64,000 nucleotides of DNA. It comes from Xenopus tropicalis. Its lineage: Eukaryota > Chordata > Amphibia > Anura > Pipidae. This document shows, one piece after another, positions 1 to 13,000 of the stretch (position 1 is its first letter; each line of letters opens with the position of its first letter). The position numbers and the translations under genes are program-made. The notes beneath the pieces were generated by a model. The model searched no databases and was not told the DNA's origin. It saw only the letters and a list, made by a program, of their open reading frames with translations. The stretch covers positions 2,792,964-2,856,963 of the forward strand of contig NC_030680.2 of the NCBI RefSeq assembly GCF_000004195.4. The letters are read 5' to 3'.

Positions 1-2003
1 GGGGGATCCCCGTACTTACAGTAGCGCTAGGAATCAGGGGGGGATCCCCGTACTTACAGTAGCGCTAGGGATCAGGGGGGATCCCCGTACTTACAGTAGC
101 GCTAGGGATCAGGGGGGGATCCCCGTACTTACAGTAGTGCTAGGGATCGGGGGGGGGGGATCCCCGTACTTACAGTAGCGCTAGGGATCGGGGGGATCCC
201 CGTACTTACAGTAGCGCTAGGGATCGGGGGGGGGGGGGGGGGATCCCCGTACTTACAGTAGCGCTAGGGATCGGGGGGGGGGGGATCCCCGTACTTACAG
301 TAGCGCTAGGGATCGGGGGGATCCCCGTACTTACAGTAGCGCTAGGGATCGGGGGGGGATACCCATACTTACAGTAGCGCTAGGGATCGGGGGGATCCCC
401 GTACTTACAGTAGCGCTAGGGATCAGGGGGGGATCCCCGTACTTACTGTAGCGCTAGGGATCAGGGGGGGATCCCCGTACTTACAGTAGCGCTAGGGATC
501 AGGGGGGGATCCCCGTACTTACAGTAGTGCTAGGGATCGGGGGGGGGGATCCCCGTACTTACAGTAGCGCTAGGGATCGGGGGGATCCCCGTACTTACAG
601 TAGCGCTAGGGATCGGGGGGGGGATCCCCGTACTTACAGTAGCGCTAGGGATCGGGGGGATCCCCGTACTTACAGTAGCGCTAGGGATCGGGGGGGGGAT
701 CCCCGTACTTACAGTAGCGCTAGGGATCGGGGGGGGATCCCCGTACTTACAGTAGCGCTAGGGATCGGGGGGGGATCCCCGTACTTACAGTAGCGCTAGG
801 GATCAGGGGGGGGGATCCCCGTACTTACAGTAGCGCTAGGAATCAGGGGGGGATCCCCGTACTTACAGTAGCGCTAGGGATCGGGGGGGGGATCCCCGTA
901 CTTACAGTAGCGCTAGGAATAAGGGGGGGATCCCCGTACTTACAGTAGTGCTAGGGATCAGGGGGATCCCCGTACTTACAGTAGCGCTAGGGATCGGGGG
1001 GGGGATCCCCGTACTTACAGTAGCGCTAGGGATCAGGGGGGGGATCCCCGTACTTACAGTAGCGCTAGGAATCAGGGGGGGATCCCCGTACTTACAGTAG
1101 CGCTAGGGATCAGGGGGGGGGATCCCCGTACTTACAGTAGCGCTAGGGATCGGGGGGGGGGGATCCCCGTACTTACAGTAGCGCTAGGAATAAGGGGGGG
1201 ATCCCCGTACTTACAGTAGTGCTAGGGATCAGGGGGATCCCCGTACTTACAGTAGCGCTAGGGATCGGGGGGGGGGGGATCCCTGTACTTACAGTAGCGC
1301 TAGGGATCAGGGGGGGGATCCCCGTACTTACAGTAGCGCTAGGAATCAGGGGGGGATCCCCGTACTTACAGTAGCGCTAGGGATCAGGGGGGGATCCCCG
1401 TACTTACAGTAGCGCTAGGGATCGGGGGGGGGATCCCCGTACTTACAGTAGCGCTAGGGATCGGGGGGGGATCCCCGTACTTACAGTAGCGCTAGGGATC
1501 GGGGGGGGGGATCCCCGTACTTACAGTAGCGCTAGGGATCGGGGGGGATCCCCGTACTTACAGTAGCGCTAGGGATCAGGGGGAATCCCCGTACTTACAG
1601 TAGCGCTAGGGATCGGGGGGGGATCCCCGTACTTACAGTAGCGCTAGGGATCGGGGGGGATCCCCGTAGTTACAGTAGCGCTAGGGATCAGGGGGAATCC
1701 CCGTACTTACAGTAGCGCTAGGGATCGGGGGAGGGATCCCCGTACTTACAGTAGCGCTAGGGATCGGGGGAGGGATCCCCGTACTTACAGTAGCGCTAGG
1801 GATCGGGGGAGGGATCCCCGTACTTACAGTAGGGCTAGGGATCAGGGGGGGATCCCCGTACTTACAGTAGCGCTAGGGATCAGGGGGGGATCCCCGTACT
1901 TACAGTAGCGCTAGGGATCGGGGGGAATCCCCGTACTTACAGTAGCGCTAGGGATCGGGGGAGGGATCCCCGTACTTACAGTAGCGCTAGGGATCGGGGG
2001 AAT
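1..2003. repeat. ~33-45 bp G-run tandem array with BamHI-type palindrome
   Basis: Tandem array, about 55 copies, extending beyond the left edge of the window. Each unit is a G-run of about 5-17 bases closing into the palindrome GGGGATCCCC, then GTACTTACAGTAGCGCTAGG. Unit length varies almost entirely through the G-run. AGCGCT is a second small palindrome. Recurrent variants are GGGATCAGG, GGAATCAGG, GGAATAAGG and AGTAGTGCT. The only long frame (527-793) merely reads through units. It lies in the intron upstream of the first visible sox6 exon. Confidence 0.97.
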
Positions 2004-2765
2004 CTAATTGCCCCCCAAGTGTCCCATTAAGCTATTTCCTCTCTTCCATGTAACCTGCTCCCTATGGAGTGAGGGATCCGGGCAGCGAGTGGGAGAATCT
2101 GTCTGGGTTTCATGTCTCGCCGTCACTGAGCCTTCTGTTCTAATTAGCACCCCCCCCCCCCAAGTAATTAGTAATTAGTAATTAGTATTGTTCTGTGTGA
2201 TGGTTGGATGTATCACCTGCTGTATCGCTCATTAATTGCCCCTCTTGTTGCCCTCGGTGCTGCTTGTGAGTTGGGCTTTTGTGCCACTTTGGTTTCCGGT
2301 GTCTGGATGTTCCCCTGTATCTGGGTTGGGGGAGAGCTGGGCACTATCCACGGGGAAATTAGATTGTAAGCTCCTTGGGTCAGGGCATGATACGTGTGCA
2401 TAGCAGTAACATATTCATGTCTATACAACCCTATCATATGGCTGAATGCGGGTAATTGGCCAATCAGATTGTAATCACGGTGTCAGGGTTGGCACCTCCT
2501 TCCCCGGAGATTCGCTTTCCCTCGCCTGTGGGGGTAATAAGGGCGGCCCCCCTCTCGCTCCAATTGCCCCCCTCGTGCTTATTAACATTTCTCTCTCTCG
2601 CAACAGGTGCGCAATTATTTCTTATAAGTAAAATATTATCTGCCGCCCGAATTAGCCGGGGCGCTCGTTTGATTAAATAATCACCGCCGGCAGTTGCAAA
2701 CGCACTCGAGTGCCGAGACGCCGACTCCGGCGGAATTTCCCCCGCGCAAAGCGATTGTTTCATTC
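2004..2765. other. Single-copy intronic stretch
   Basis: No gene recognised. It contains a C-run near 2151-2161, a short AGTAATT triplication at about 2162-2183, and a segment around 2360-2432 (ATTGTAAGCTCCTTGGGTCAGGG) resembling a dispersed frog repeat I remember. The short open frames on both strands overlap each other and lack any recognisable domain. Confidence 0.6.
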
Positions 2766-5700
2766 TGTTTGTCCTACGGACGACTTGTCCCCTTGTTTAA
2801 TTCGGTTTGTGGTACGGACGGCTCGTCCCCTTGTTTAATTCTGTCGTACGGACGGCTCGTCCCCTTGTTTAATTCTGTCGTACGGACGGCTCGTCCCCTT
2901 GTTTAATTCTGTCGTACGGACGGCTCGTCCCCTTGTTTAATTCGGTTTGTGGTACGGACGGCTCGTCCCCTTGTTTAATTCGGTTTGTGGTACGGATGGC
3001 TCGTCCCCTTGTTTAATTCAGTTTGTGGTACGGACGGCTCGTCCCCTTGTTTAATTCAGTTTGTGGTACGGACGGCTCGTCCCCTTGTTTAATTCTGTCA
3101 TACGGACGGCTCGTCCCCTTGTTTAATTCTGTCGTACGGACGGCTCGTCCCCTTGTTTAATTCAGTTTGTCGTACGGACGGCTCGTCCCCTTGTTTAATT
3201 CAGTTTGTCGTACGGAGGGCTTGTCCCCTTGTTTAATTCAGTTTGTCGTACGGATGGCTCGTCCCCTTGTTTAATTCGGTTTGTTGTACGGATGGCTCGT
3301 CCCCTTGTTTAATTCGGTTTGTCGTACGGACGGCTCGTCCCCTTGTTTTATTCGGTTTGTCGTACGGACAACTCGTCCCCTTGTTTAATTCGGTTTGTCG
3401 TACGGACGACTTGTCCCCTTGTTTAATTCGGTTTGTCGTACGGACGGCTCGTCCCCTTGTTTAATTCGGTTTGTCGTACGGACGGCTTGTCCCCTTGTTT
3501 AATTCAGTTTGTCGTACGGACGGCTTGTCCCCTTGTTTTATTCTGTCGTACGGACGGCTCGTCCCCTTGTTTAATTCTGTCGTACGGACGGCTCGTCCCC
3601 TTGTTTAATTCGGTTTGTGGTACGGATGGCTCGTCCCCTTGTTTTATTCGGTTTGTCGTACGGACGACTTGTCCCCTTGTTTAATTCGGTTTGTCGTACG
3701 GACGGCTCGTCCCCTTGTTTAATTCGGTTTGTCGTACGGACGGCTCGTCCCCTTGTTTTATTCTGTCGTACGGACGGCTCGTCCCCTTGTTTAATTCTGT
3801 CGTACGGACGGCTCGTCCCCTTGTTTAATTCGGTTTGTCGTACGGACGGCTCGTCCCCTTGTTTTATTCGGTTTGTCGTACGGACAACTCGTCCCCTTGT
3901 TTAATTCGGTTTGTCGTACGGACGACTTGTCCCCTTGTTTAATTCGGTTTGTCGTACGGACGGCTCGTCCCCTTGTTTAATTCGGTTTGTCGTACGGACG
4001 GCTTGTCCCCTTGTTTAATTCAGTTTGTCGTACGGACGGCTTGTCCCCTTGTTTTATTCTGTCGTACGGACGGCTCGTCCCCTTGTTTAATTCTGTCGTA
4101 CGGACGGCTCGTCCCCTTGTTTAATTCGGTTTGTGGTACGGATGGCTCGTCCCCTTGTTTTATTCGGTTTGTCGTACGGACGACTTGTCCCCTTGTTTAA
4201 TTCGGTTTGTCGTACGGACGGCTCGTCCCCTTGTTTAATTCGGTTTGTCGTACGGACGGCTCGTCCCCTTGTTTTATTCTGTCGTACGGACGGCTCGTCC
4301 CCTTGTTTAATTCTGTCGTACGGACGGCTCGTCCCCTTGTTTAATTCGGTTTGTGGTACGGATGGCTCGTCCCCTTGTTTTATTCGGTTTGTCGTACGGA
4401 CGACTTGTCCCCTTGTTTAATTCGGTTTGTCGTACGGACGGCTCGTCCCCTTGTTTAATTCGGTTTGTCGTACGGACGGCTTGTCCCCTTGTTTAATTCT
4501 GTCGTACGGACGACTTGTCCCCTTGTTTAATTCGGTTTGTCGTACGGACGGCTCGTCCCCTTGTTTAATTCGGTTTGTCGTACGGACGGCTCGTCCCCTT
4601 GTTTAATTCTGTCGTACGGACGGCTTGTCCCCTTGTTTAATTCGGTTTGTCGTACGGACGGCTCGTCCCCTTGTTTTATTCGGTTTGTCGTACGGACGAC
4701 TCGTCCCCATGTTTTATTCGGTTTTTCGTACGGACGACTCGTCCCCTTGTTTAATTCGGTTTGTCGTACGGACGGCTCGTCCCCTTGTTTAATTCTGATT
4801 GTCATACGGACGGCTCGTCCCCTTGTTTAATTCAGTTTGTCATACGGACGACTCGTCCCCTTGTTTAATTCGGTTTGTCGTACGGACGGCTCGTCCCCTT
4901 GTTTAGTTCGGTTTGTCGTACGGACGGCTCGTCCCCTTGTTTAGTTCGGTTTGTCGTACAGACAGCTCGTCCCCTTGTTTAATTTGGTTTGTCGTACGGA
5001 GGGCTTGTCCCCTTGTTTAATTCAGTTTGTCGTACGGACGGCTTGTCCCCTTGTTTAATTCGGTTTGTTGTACGGATGGCTCGTCCCCTTGTTTAATTCG
5101 GTTTGTCGTACGGACGGCTCGTCCCCTTGTTTAATTCGGTTTGTCGTACGGACGGCTTGTCCCCTTGTTTAATTCGGTTTGTCGTACGGACGGCTCGTCC
5201 CCTTGTTTAATTCGGTTTGTCGTACGGACGGCTCGTCCCCTTGTTTAATTCGGTTTGTCGTACGGACGGCTTGTCCCCTTGTTTAATTCAGTTTGTCGTA
5301 CGGACGACTTATCCCCTTGTTTAATTCGGTTTGTGGTACGGACGGCTCGTCCCCTTGTTTAATTCTGTCGTACGGACGGCTCGTCCCCTTGTTTAATTCG
5401 GTTTGTGGTACGGATGGCTCGTCCCCTTGTTTAATTCAGTTTGTGGTACCGACGGCTCGTCCCCTTGTTTAATTCGGTTTGTCGTACGGACGGCTCGTCC
5501 CCTTGTTTAATTCGGTTTGTCGTATGGACAGCTTGTCCCCTTGTTTAATTCGGTTTGTCGTATGGACGGCTTGTCCCCTTGTTTAATTCTGTCGTACGGA
5601 CGACTTGTCCCCTTGTTTAATTCGGTTTGTCGTACGGACGGCTCGTCCCCTTGTTTAATTCGGTTTGTCGTACGGACGGCTCGTCCCCTTGTTTAATTCT

Positions 5701-7688
5701 GTCGTACGGACGGCTTGTCCCCTTGTTTAATTCGGTTTGTCGTACGGACGGCTCGTCCCCTTGTTTTATTCGGTTTGTCGTACGGACGACTCGTCCCCAT
5801 GTTTTATTCGGTTTTTCGTACGGACGACTCGTCCCCTTGTTTAATTCGGTTTGTCGTACGGACGGCTCGTCCCCTTGTTTAATTCTGATTGTCATACGGA
5901 CGGCTCGTCCCCTTGTTTAATTCAGTTTGTCATACGGACGACTCGTCCCCTTGTTTAATTCGGTTTGTCGTACGGACGGCTCGTCCCCTTGTTTAGTTCG
6001 GTTTGTCGTACGGACGGCTCGTCCCCTTGTTTAGTTCGGTTTGTCGTACAGACAGCTCGTCCCCTTGTTTAATTTGGTTTGTCGTACGGAGGGCTTGTCC
6101 CCTTGTTTAATTCAGTTTGTCGTACGGACGGCTTGTCCCCTTGTTTAATTCGGTTTGTTGTACGGATGGCTCGTCCCCTTGTTTAATTCGGTTTGTCGTA
6201 CGGACGGCTCGTCCCCTTGTTTAATTCGGTTTGTCGTACGGACGGCTTGTCCCCTTGTTTAATTCGGTTTGTCGTACGGACGGCTCGTCCCCTTGTTTAA
6301 TTCGGTTTGTCGTACGGACGGCTCGTCCCCTTGTTTAATTCGGTTTGTCGTACGGACGGCTTGTCCCCTTGTTTAATTCAGTTTGTCGTACGGACGACTT
6401 ATCCCCTTGTTTAATTCGGTTTGTGGTACGGACGGCTCGTCCCCTTGTTTAATTCTGTCGTACGGACGGCTCGTCCCCTTGTTTAATTCGGTTTGTGGTA
6501 CGGATGGCTCGTCCCCTTGTTTAATTCAGTTTGTGGTACCGACGGCTCGTCCCCTTGTTTAATTCGGTTTGTCGTACGGACGGCTCGTCCCCTTGTTTAA
6601 TTCGGTTTGTCGTATGGACAGCTTGTCCCCTTGTTTAATTCGGTTTGTCGTATGGACAGCTTGTCCCCTTGTTTAATTCGGTTTGTCGTACGGACGGCTC
6701 GTCCCCTTGTTTAATTCGGTTTGTCGTACGGACGACTCGTCCCCTTGTTTAATTCGGTTTGTCGTACGGACGGCTCGTCCCCTTGTTTAATTCGGTTTGT
6801 CGTACGGACGGCTCGTCCCCTTGTTTTATTCGGTTTGTCGTACGGACGACTCGTCCCCTTGTTTTATTTGGTTTGTCGTACGGACGACTCGTCCCCTTGT
6901 TTAATTCGGTTTGTCGTACGGACGGCTCGTCCCCTTGTTTAATTCGGTTTGTCGTACGGACGACTCGTCCCCTTGTTTAATTCGGTTTGTCGTACGGACG
7001 GCTCGTCCCCTTGTTTAATTCTGATTGTCATACGGACGGCTCGTCCCCTTGTTTAATTCAGTTTGTCGTACGGACGGCTCGTCCCCTTGTTTAATTCGGT
7101 TTGTCGTACGGACAACTCGTCCCCTTGTTTAATTCGGTTTGTCGTACGGACGACTCGTCCCCTTGTTTAATTCGGTTTGTCGTACGGACGGCTCGTCCCC
7201 TTGTTTAATTCGGTTTGTCGTACGGACGACTCGTCCCCTTGTTTAATTCGGTTTGTCGTACGGACGGCTCGTCCCCTTGTTTAATTCTGATTGTCATACG
7301 GACGGCTCATCCCCTTGTTTAATTCAGTTTGTCGTACGGACGGCTCGTCCCCTTGTTTAATTCGGTTTGTCGTACGGACGGCTCGTCCCCTTGTTTAATT
7401 CTGATTGTCATACGGACGGCTCATCCCCTTGTTTAATTCAGTTTGTCGTACGGACGGCTCGTCCCCTTGTTTAATTCGGTTTGTCGTACGGACAACTCGT
7501 CCCCTTGTTTAATTCGGTTTGTGGTACGGATGGCTCGTCCCCTTGTTTAATTCAGTTTGTGGTACGGAGGGCTTGTCCCCTTGTTTAATTCAGTTTGTCG
7601 TACGGACGGCTCGTCCCCTTGTTTAATTTGGTTTGTCGTACGGACGGCTCGTCCCCTTGTTTTATTCTGTTACGGACGGCGAGTCCCC
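2766..7688. repeat. 38-bp CpG-rich satellite array
   Basis: About 130 copies of a 38-bp unit, with a 34-bp variant in which TTCGGTTTG is shortened to TTCTG. The core is TCGTACGGACGGCTCGTCC, which contains the palindrome CGTACG and a small hairpin GGACG-gct-CGTCC, followed by CCTTGTTTAATTCGG. The unit has about five CpGs, and most unit-to-unit differences are CG to TG or CA. Larger blocks are repeated within the array at offsets of 516 bp and 1,090 bp. Open frames of 70-97 codons on both strands are repeat read-through; 38 is not a multiple of 3, so the frame rotates each unit. Confidence 0.97.
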
Positions 7689-8250
7689 CACTAACTGTTG
7701 GCCCGAACTTTATCCTTATAAAATAATCCGTCGAACACGTGTAACGGGCGGCCGGGGTCTCGGCGTGCTGCCTGCGAGAGCGCCGTGGAACGACGTCTGC
7801 ATTCAATTAGAAAACCCAAAGGTTGGAAACATAAAACCTGCTGTTTTTTTTGTGTGTGTTAATAATTCAGTTTGTGAGAGAGGGAGAGACAGGCAATGGG
7901 AATATAAAGGGTCGGGCTGCCACGGGGGAGGTTTATTTGTCGAGAGCGCTGAGCGAGGCGGCGAGAGCCGTGGGATCGTTCCTGGAGCGAAGGAGCTGAA
8001 TCCGGCGCGGAGAGCAACTGTCAGCCGACCAATTGCACGTAGGTAACTGCTCTCTTATCGCGATCTTTGGCCAAACCAACCCCCCAAATTACTGGCGGGA
8101 TTCCAACTCCCAGAGATGGGGCTGGGAAAAAAAAATAAAAAAATGAAGACGATCTCGTAAATTCCTGTTTCCGGAACTGTCGCCTGTCGATAAATACCCG
8201 GCAGTTAAACTTAACCGCCCCCCCTCCCAGGACGCTGTCTCTTTAATTGG
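7689..8250. other. GC-rich single-copy intronic stretch
   Basis: No gene recognised. CpG density stays high after the 38-bp array (for example around 7740-7800 and 7935-8040). The open frame from 7633 to 8046 begins inside the array and has no recognisable domain, so I do not call it coding. Confidence 0.5.
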
Positions 8251-9360
8251 GGGGGTGGCTAGTGAACTTGGGAGAAAAGTTTCTTAATTTAAAAAGAAAT
8301 CAAAATATTCCGAAATCGGTTAAATCTTTATTTATTATTCTCACAGGGACGTTGAGTTTATTTCCCGGGGATTTTAGGGTTTCGGCCCCCGATTTTCCTT
8401 CTTTTTCTGCTTTTATGAAATTATTTATAAGAACAAAATGTCACTGAATTTGCACTGAAATTTCTAAATTATTATTTGATTCCCTTGGAAAAAATTCAGA
8501 ATGATTTCAATTATTTTTCATTTTGATATTTTGTATAAATGTCTCGTTTCTACGTATACGGGCAGCAATGATGTATTGTATATACACAGCCACCTTGCCC
8601 ACAGAGCTTACACTCTATTGCCCGAGGCTGAAATAATTGTTTAAAAAAAAAAATTCAGTCCATAGAATGTTTAATATCAACATTTCATATTTTGAAAAAT
8701 TATATTTCATTTTTTTGGGGGTAAATTGTAAAATTCTATAAAAATATTCCTACACCAACTGTGATATTTAGTTATTATTTATTATTTATTATATTTCATT
8801 CAATTATTATTTTTTTTATGTATTTTATTAAATATTTATTTTATTTCAAATTTAATTTATTTACTTGAATTTTAAAACAAAAACTATAATTTTTAAATAC
8901 AAATATTTTTTATTTTGAAATGTTTGTTTACATATTTTATTATAAATGTTAAATACAAGTATTTATTTTTGAAAAAATGATAGAATTTTTTAAACAGAAA
9001 TATTTAATTTTAAATAAAATCATAAATATTTTAGGAAAATGATATTATTTTTTAAATACATTTTTAAAAATTTTTTTTAAATAGGTTTTATTTTTAAATG
9101 AAATATTTCTATTTAAAAAAAATTAAAAAAAATAAATACTTGTATTTAAAAAATAATATCATTTTCCTAAAATATTTATCATAGGTTTTATTTTAAAATT
9201 AAATATTTCTATCATAAATATTTTAGGAAAATGATGTTATTTTTTAATACAAGTATTTATTTTATTTGATATAAAAAATTGTATAAAAAAATTGAATTTT
9301 TTTTTTTTATATTAGCCCCAATTTTTAATTTTTTTTGTAAGTAGAGTGCAAGCTTCTCGT
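8251..9360. other. AT-rich low-complexity intronic stretch with a foldback
   Basis: Very AT-rich sequence dominated by TTTATT, AAATATTT and similar words. A ~40-50 base segment occurs three times: at about 9021-9060 and 9212-9260 in one orientation and at about 9134-9184 in the opposite one. The last two form a long inverted repeat. A short fragment near 8589-8620 (GCCCACAGAGCTTACACTCTA) resembles the 77-bp unit found at 29661-30108. No coding sequence is seen. Confidence 0.6.
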
Positions 9361-10080
9361 TATATATTTATAGGAATTCAGTGTTTGGCGGCTTCGTTCC
9401 CATAATGAACATTTTTCCCTGAAATATTGGAGAATTTGATAGAAATCGGCGATTGTAACGCGGCACAAACGCACGTTTAGTAACAAAAACAAACCGCCGA
9501 GGGGCGGAGTGAGAGAGTGAGGGGCGGAGCGAGTGTGCGAAGGGCGGAGCTTGTGGCGTGGAATCTAAATAAATAAGCGGAATTCCATAGAAAACGCACG
9601 GATCTTCGCTTGGGAAATTGTGTGGGGACCTGAGCCGCTTCCAATTCAAACGCTTTGGGCTCAATTTTTTGGTTTTGTTTTTCTGTGGTTGAAACTGTGA
9701 GATTTTTGCAGAATGGGAATCCCTGGGCGGGAGGCGCGGCTCGTCTTTCCGTGGGTTGGAGAACGTTCCGTGGAATATAATATGGGGGGGGCGGCTGCCT
9801 CCCAGCCCACTTGCACAGACATGTTCCTGCATTTGGTTCTGTAGGGACAGCTTTGCCTTTGCTGTAGCCCTATAGATCCAACCAATCACAGCCTGCAGAG
9901 CAGCTCCATACTCACCCAACCAATCCCAGTTCTCTTTTTCATGTTCTATTGATCAATGTTTAATGGGAATAACTTTTAAATAAATATTGTCCCAGTATAA
10001 TTCAAGTTGATCCAGTTGGAGGTGAATAAGCCCCACCCACATATTGAGTAAATATAAAGGCGAGAATGGGGTTTGTATAT
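9361..10080. other. Single-copy intronic stretch with three GC-box-like motifs
   Basis: No gene recognised. Between 9494 and 9550 the motif GGGCGGAG occurs three times at spacings of about 25 bases, in a short imperfect repeat. The reverse-strand frame 9368-9919 has no recognisable domain or splice context. The sequence from about 9920 to 10080 is unremarkable and leads into the 112-bp array. Confidence 0.45.
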
Positions 10081-13000
10081 TTGAACCCCCCCAATGTATC
10101 CCTCTCTTGGTAGGGAACCCCATAACCTAACTGCCCTTACAGTAAGGAACCCCTTCCTATGCTGATGGTGAGACCCCCTTTCCTCCCCACCCCCAATGTA
10201 TCACTCATTCCCCTTCTCTTGGTAGGGAACCCCATAACCTGACTGCCCTTACAGTAAGGAACCCCTTCCTATGCTGATGGTGAGATCTCCTTTCCTCCCC
10301 ACCCCCAAGGTATCACTCATTCCCCCTCTCTTGGTAGGGAACCCCATAACCTAACTGCCCTTACAGTAAGGAACCCCTTCCTATGCTGATGGTGAGACCC
10401 CCTTTCCTCCCCACCCCCAATGTATCACTCATTCCCCTTCTCTTGGTAGGGAACCCCATAACCTGACTGCCCTTACAGTAAGGAACCCCTTCCTATGCTG
10501 ATGGTGAGATCTCCTTTCCTCCCCACCCCCAAGGTATCACTCATTCCCCCTCTCTGGGTAGGGAACCCCATAACCTGACTGCCCTTACAGTAAGGAACCC
10601 CTTCCTATGCTGATGGTGAGATCCCCTTTCCTCCCCACCCCCAATGTATCACTCATTCCCCCTCTCTTGGTAGGGAATCCCATAACCTGACTGCCCTTAC
10701 AGTAAGGAACCCCTTCCTATGCTGATGGTGAGACCCCCTTTCCTCCCCACCCCCAATGTATCACTCATTCCCCCTCTCTGGGTAGGGAACCCCATAACCT
10801 GACTGCCCTTACAGTAAGGAACTCCTTCCTATGCTGATGGTGAGATCCCCTTTCCTCCCCCCCCCCCAATGTATAACTCATTCCCCCTCTCTGGGTAGGG
10901 AACCCCATAACCTGACTGCCCTTACAGTAAGGAACCCCTTCCTATGCTGATGGTGAGATCCCCTTTCCTCCCCCCCAATGTATCACTCATTCCCCCTCTC
11001 TGGGTAGGGAACCCCATAACCTGACTGTCCTTACAGTAAGGAACCCCTTCCTATGCTGATGGTGAGATCCCCTTTCCTCCCCACCCCCAATGTATCACTC
11101 ATTCCCCCTCTCTGGGTAGGGAACCCCATAACCTGACTGCCCTTACAGTAAGGAACCCCTTCCCATGCTGATGGTGAGATCCCCTTTCCTCCCCACCCCC
11201 AATGTATCACTCATTCCCCCTCTCTTGGTAGGGAACCCCATAACCTGACTGCCCTTACAGTAAGGAACCCCTTCCTATGCTGATGGTGAGATCCCCTTTC
11301 CTCCCCACCCCCAATGTATCACTCATTCCCCCTCTCTTGGTAGGGAATCCCATAACCTGACTGTCCTTACAGTAAGGAACCCCTTCCTATGCTGATGGTG
11401 AGATCCCCTTTCCTCCCCACCCCCAATGTATCACTCATTCCCCCTCTCTGGGTAGGGAATCCCATAACCTGACTGTCCTTACAGTAAGGAACCCCTTCCT
11501 ATGCTGATGGTGAGATCCCCTTTCCTCCCCACCCCCAATGAATCACTCATTCCCCTTCTCTTGGTAGGGAATCCCATAACCTGACTGCCCTTACAGTAAG
11601 GAACCCCTTCCTATGCTGATGGTGAGATCCCCTTTCCCCCCCACCCCCAATGAATCACTCATTCCCCTTCTCTTGGTAGGGAACCCCATAACCTAACTGC
11701 CCTTACAGTAAGGAACCCCTCCCTATGCTGATGGTGAGATCCCCTTTCCTCCCCACCCCCAATGTATCACTCATTCCCCCTCTCTAGGTAGGGAATCCCA
11801 TAACCTGACTGCCCTTACAGTAAGGAACCCCGTCCTATGCTGATGGTGAGATCTCCTTTCCTCCCTCCCCCAATGTATCACTCATTCCCCCTCTCTTGGT
11901 AGGGAATCCCATAACCTGACTGTCCTTACAGTAAGGAACCCCTTCCTATGCTGATGGTGAGATCCCCTTTCCCCCCCACCCCCAATGAATCACTCATTCC
12001 CCTTCTCTTGGTAGGGAACCCCATAACCTAACTGCCCTTACAGTAAGGAACCCCTTCCTATGCTGATGGTGAGATCCCCTTTCCTCCCCACCCCCAATGT
12101 ATCACTCATTCCCCCTCTCTGGGTAGGGAATCCCATAACCTGACTGCCCTTACAGTAAGGAACCCCGTCCTATGCTGATGGTGAGATCTCCTTTCCTCCC
12201 TCCCCCAATGTATCACTCATTCCCCCTCTCTTGGTAGGGAATCCCATAACCTGACTGCCCTTACAGTAAGGAACCCCGTCCTATGCTGATGGTGAGATCT
12301 CCTTTCCTCCCCACCCCCAATGTATCACTCATTCCCCCTCTCTGGGTAGGGAATCCCATAACCTGACTGCCCTTACAGTAAGGAACCCCTTCCTATGCTG
12401 ATGGTGAGATCCCCTTTCCTCCCCACCCCCAATGTATCACTCATTCCCCCTCTCTGGGTAGGGAATCCCATAACCTGACTGCCCTTACAGTAAGGAACCC
12501 CGTCCTATGCTGATGGTGAGATCTCCTTTCCTCCCTCCCCCAATGTATCACTCATTCCCCCTCTCTTGGTAGGGAATCCCATAACCTGACTGCCCTTACA
12601 GTAAGGAACCCCGTCCTATGCTGATGGTGAGATCTCCTTTCCTCCCCACCCCCAATGTATCACTCATTCCCCCTCTCTGGGTAGGGAATCCCATAACCTG
12701 ACTGCCCTTATAGTGAGGAACCCCTTCCTATGCTGATGGTGAGATCCCCTTTCCTCCCCACCCCCAATGTATCACTCATTCCCCCTCTCTGGGTAGGGAA
12801 TCCCATAACCTGACTGCCCTTATAGTGAGGAACCCCTTCCTATGCTGATGGTGAGATCCCCTTTCCTCCCCACCCCCAATGTATCACTCATTCCCCCTCT
12901 CTAGGTAGGGAATCCCATAACCTGACAGCCCTTACAGTAAGGAACCCCTTCCTATGCTGATGGTGAGATCTCCTTTCCTCCCCACCCCCAATGTATCACT

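Noticed and set aside
1..7688. Possible CRISPR array
   Set aside because: Units have no unique spacers of regular length; they are head-to-tail satellites, and the window holds a vertebrate gene.
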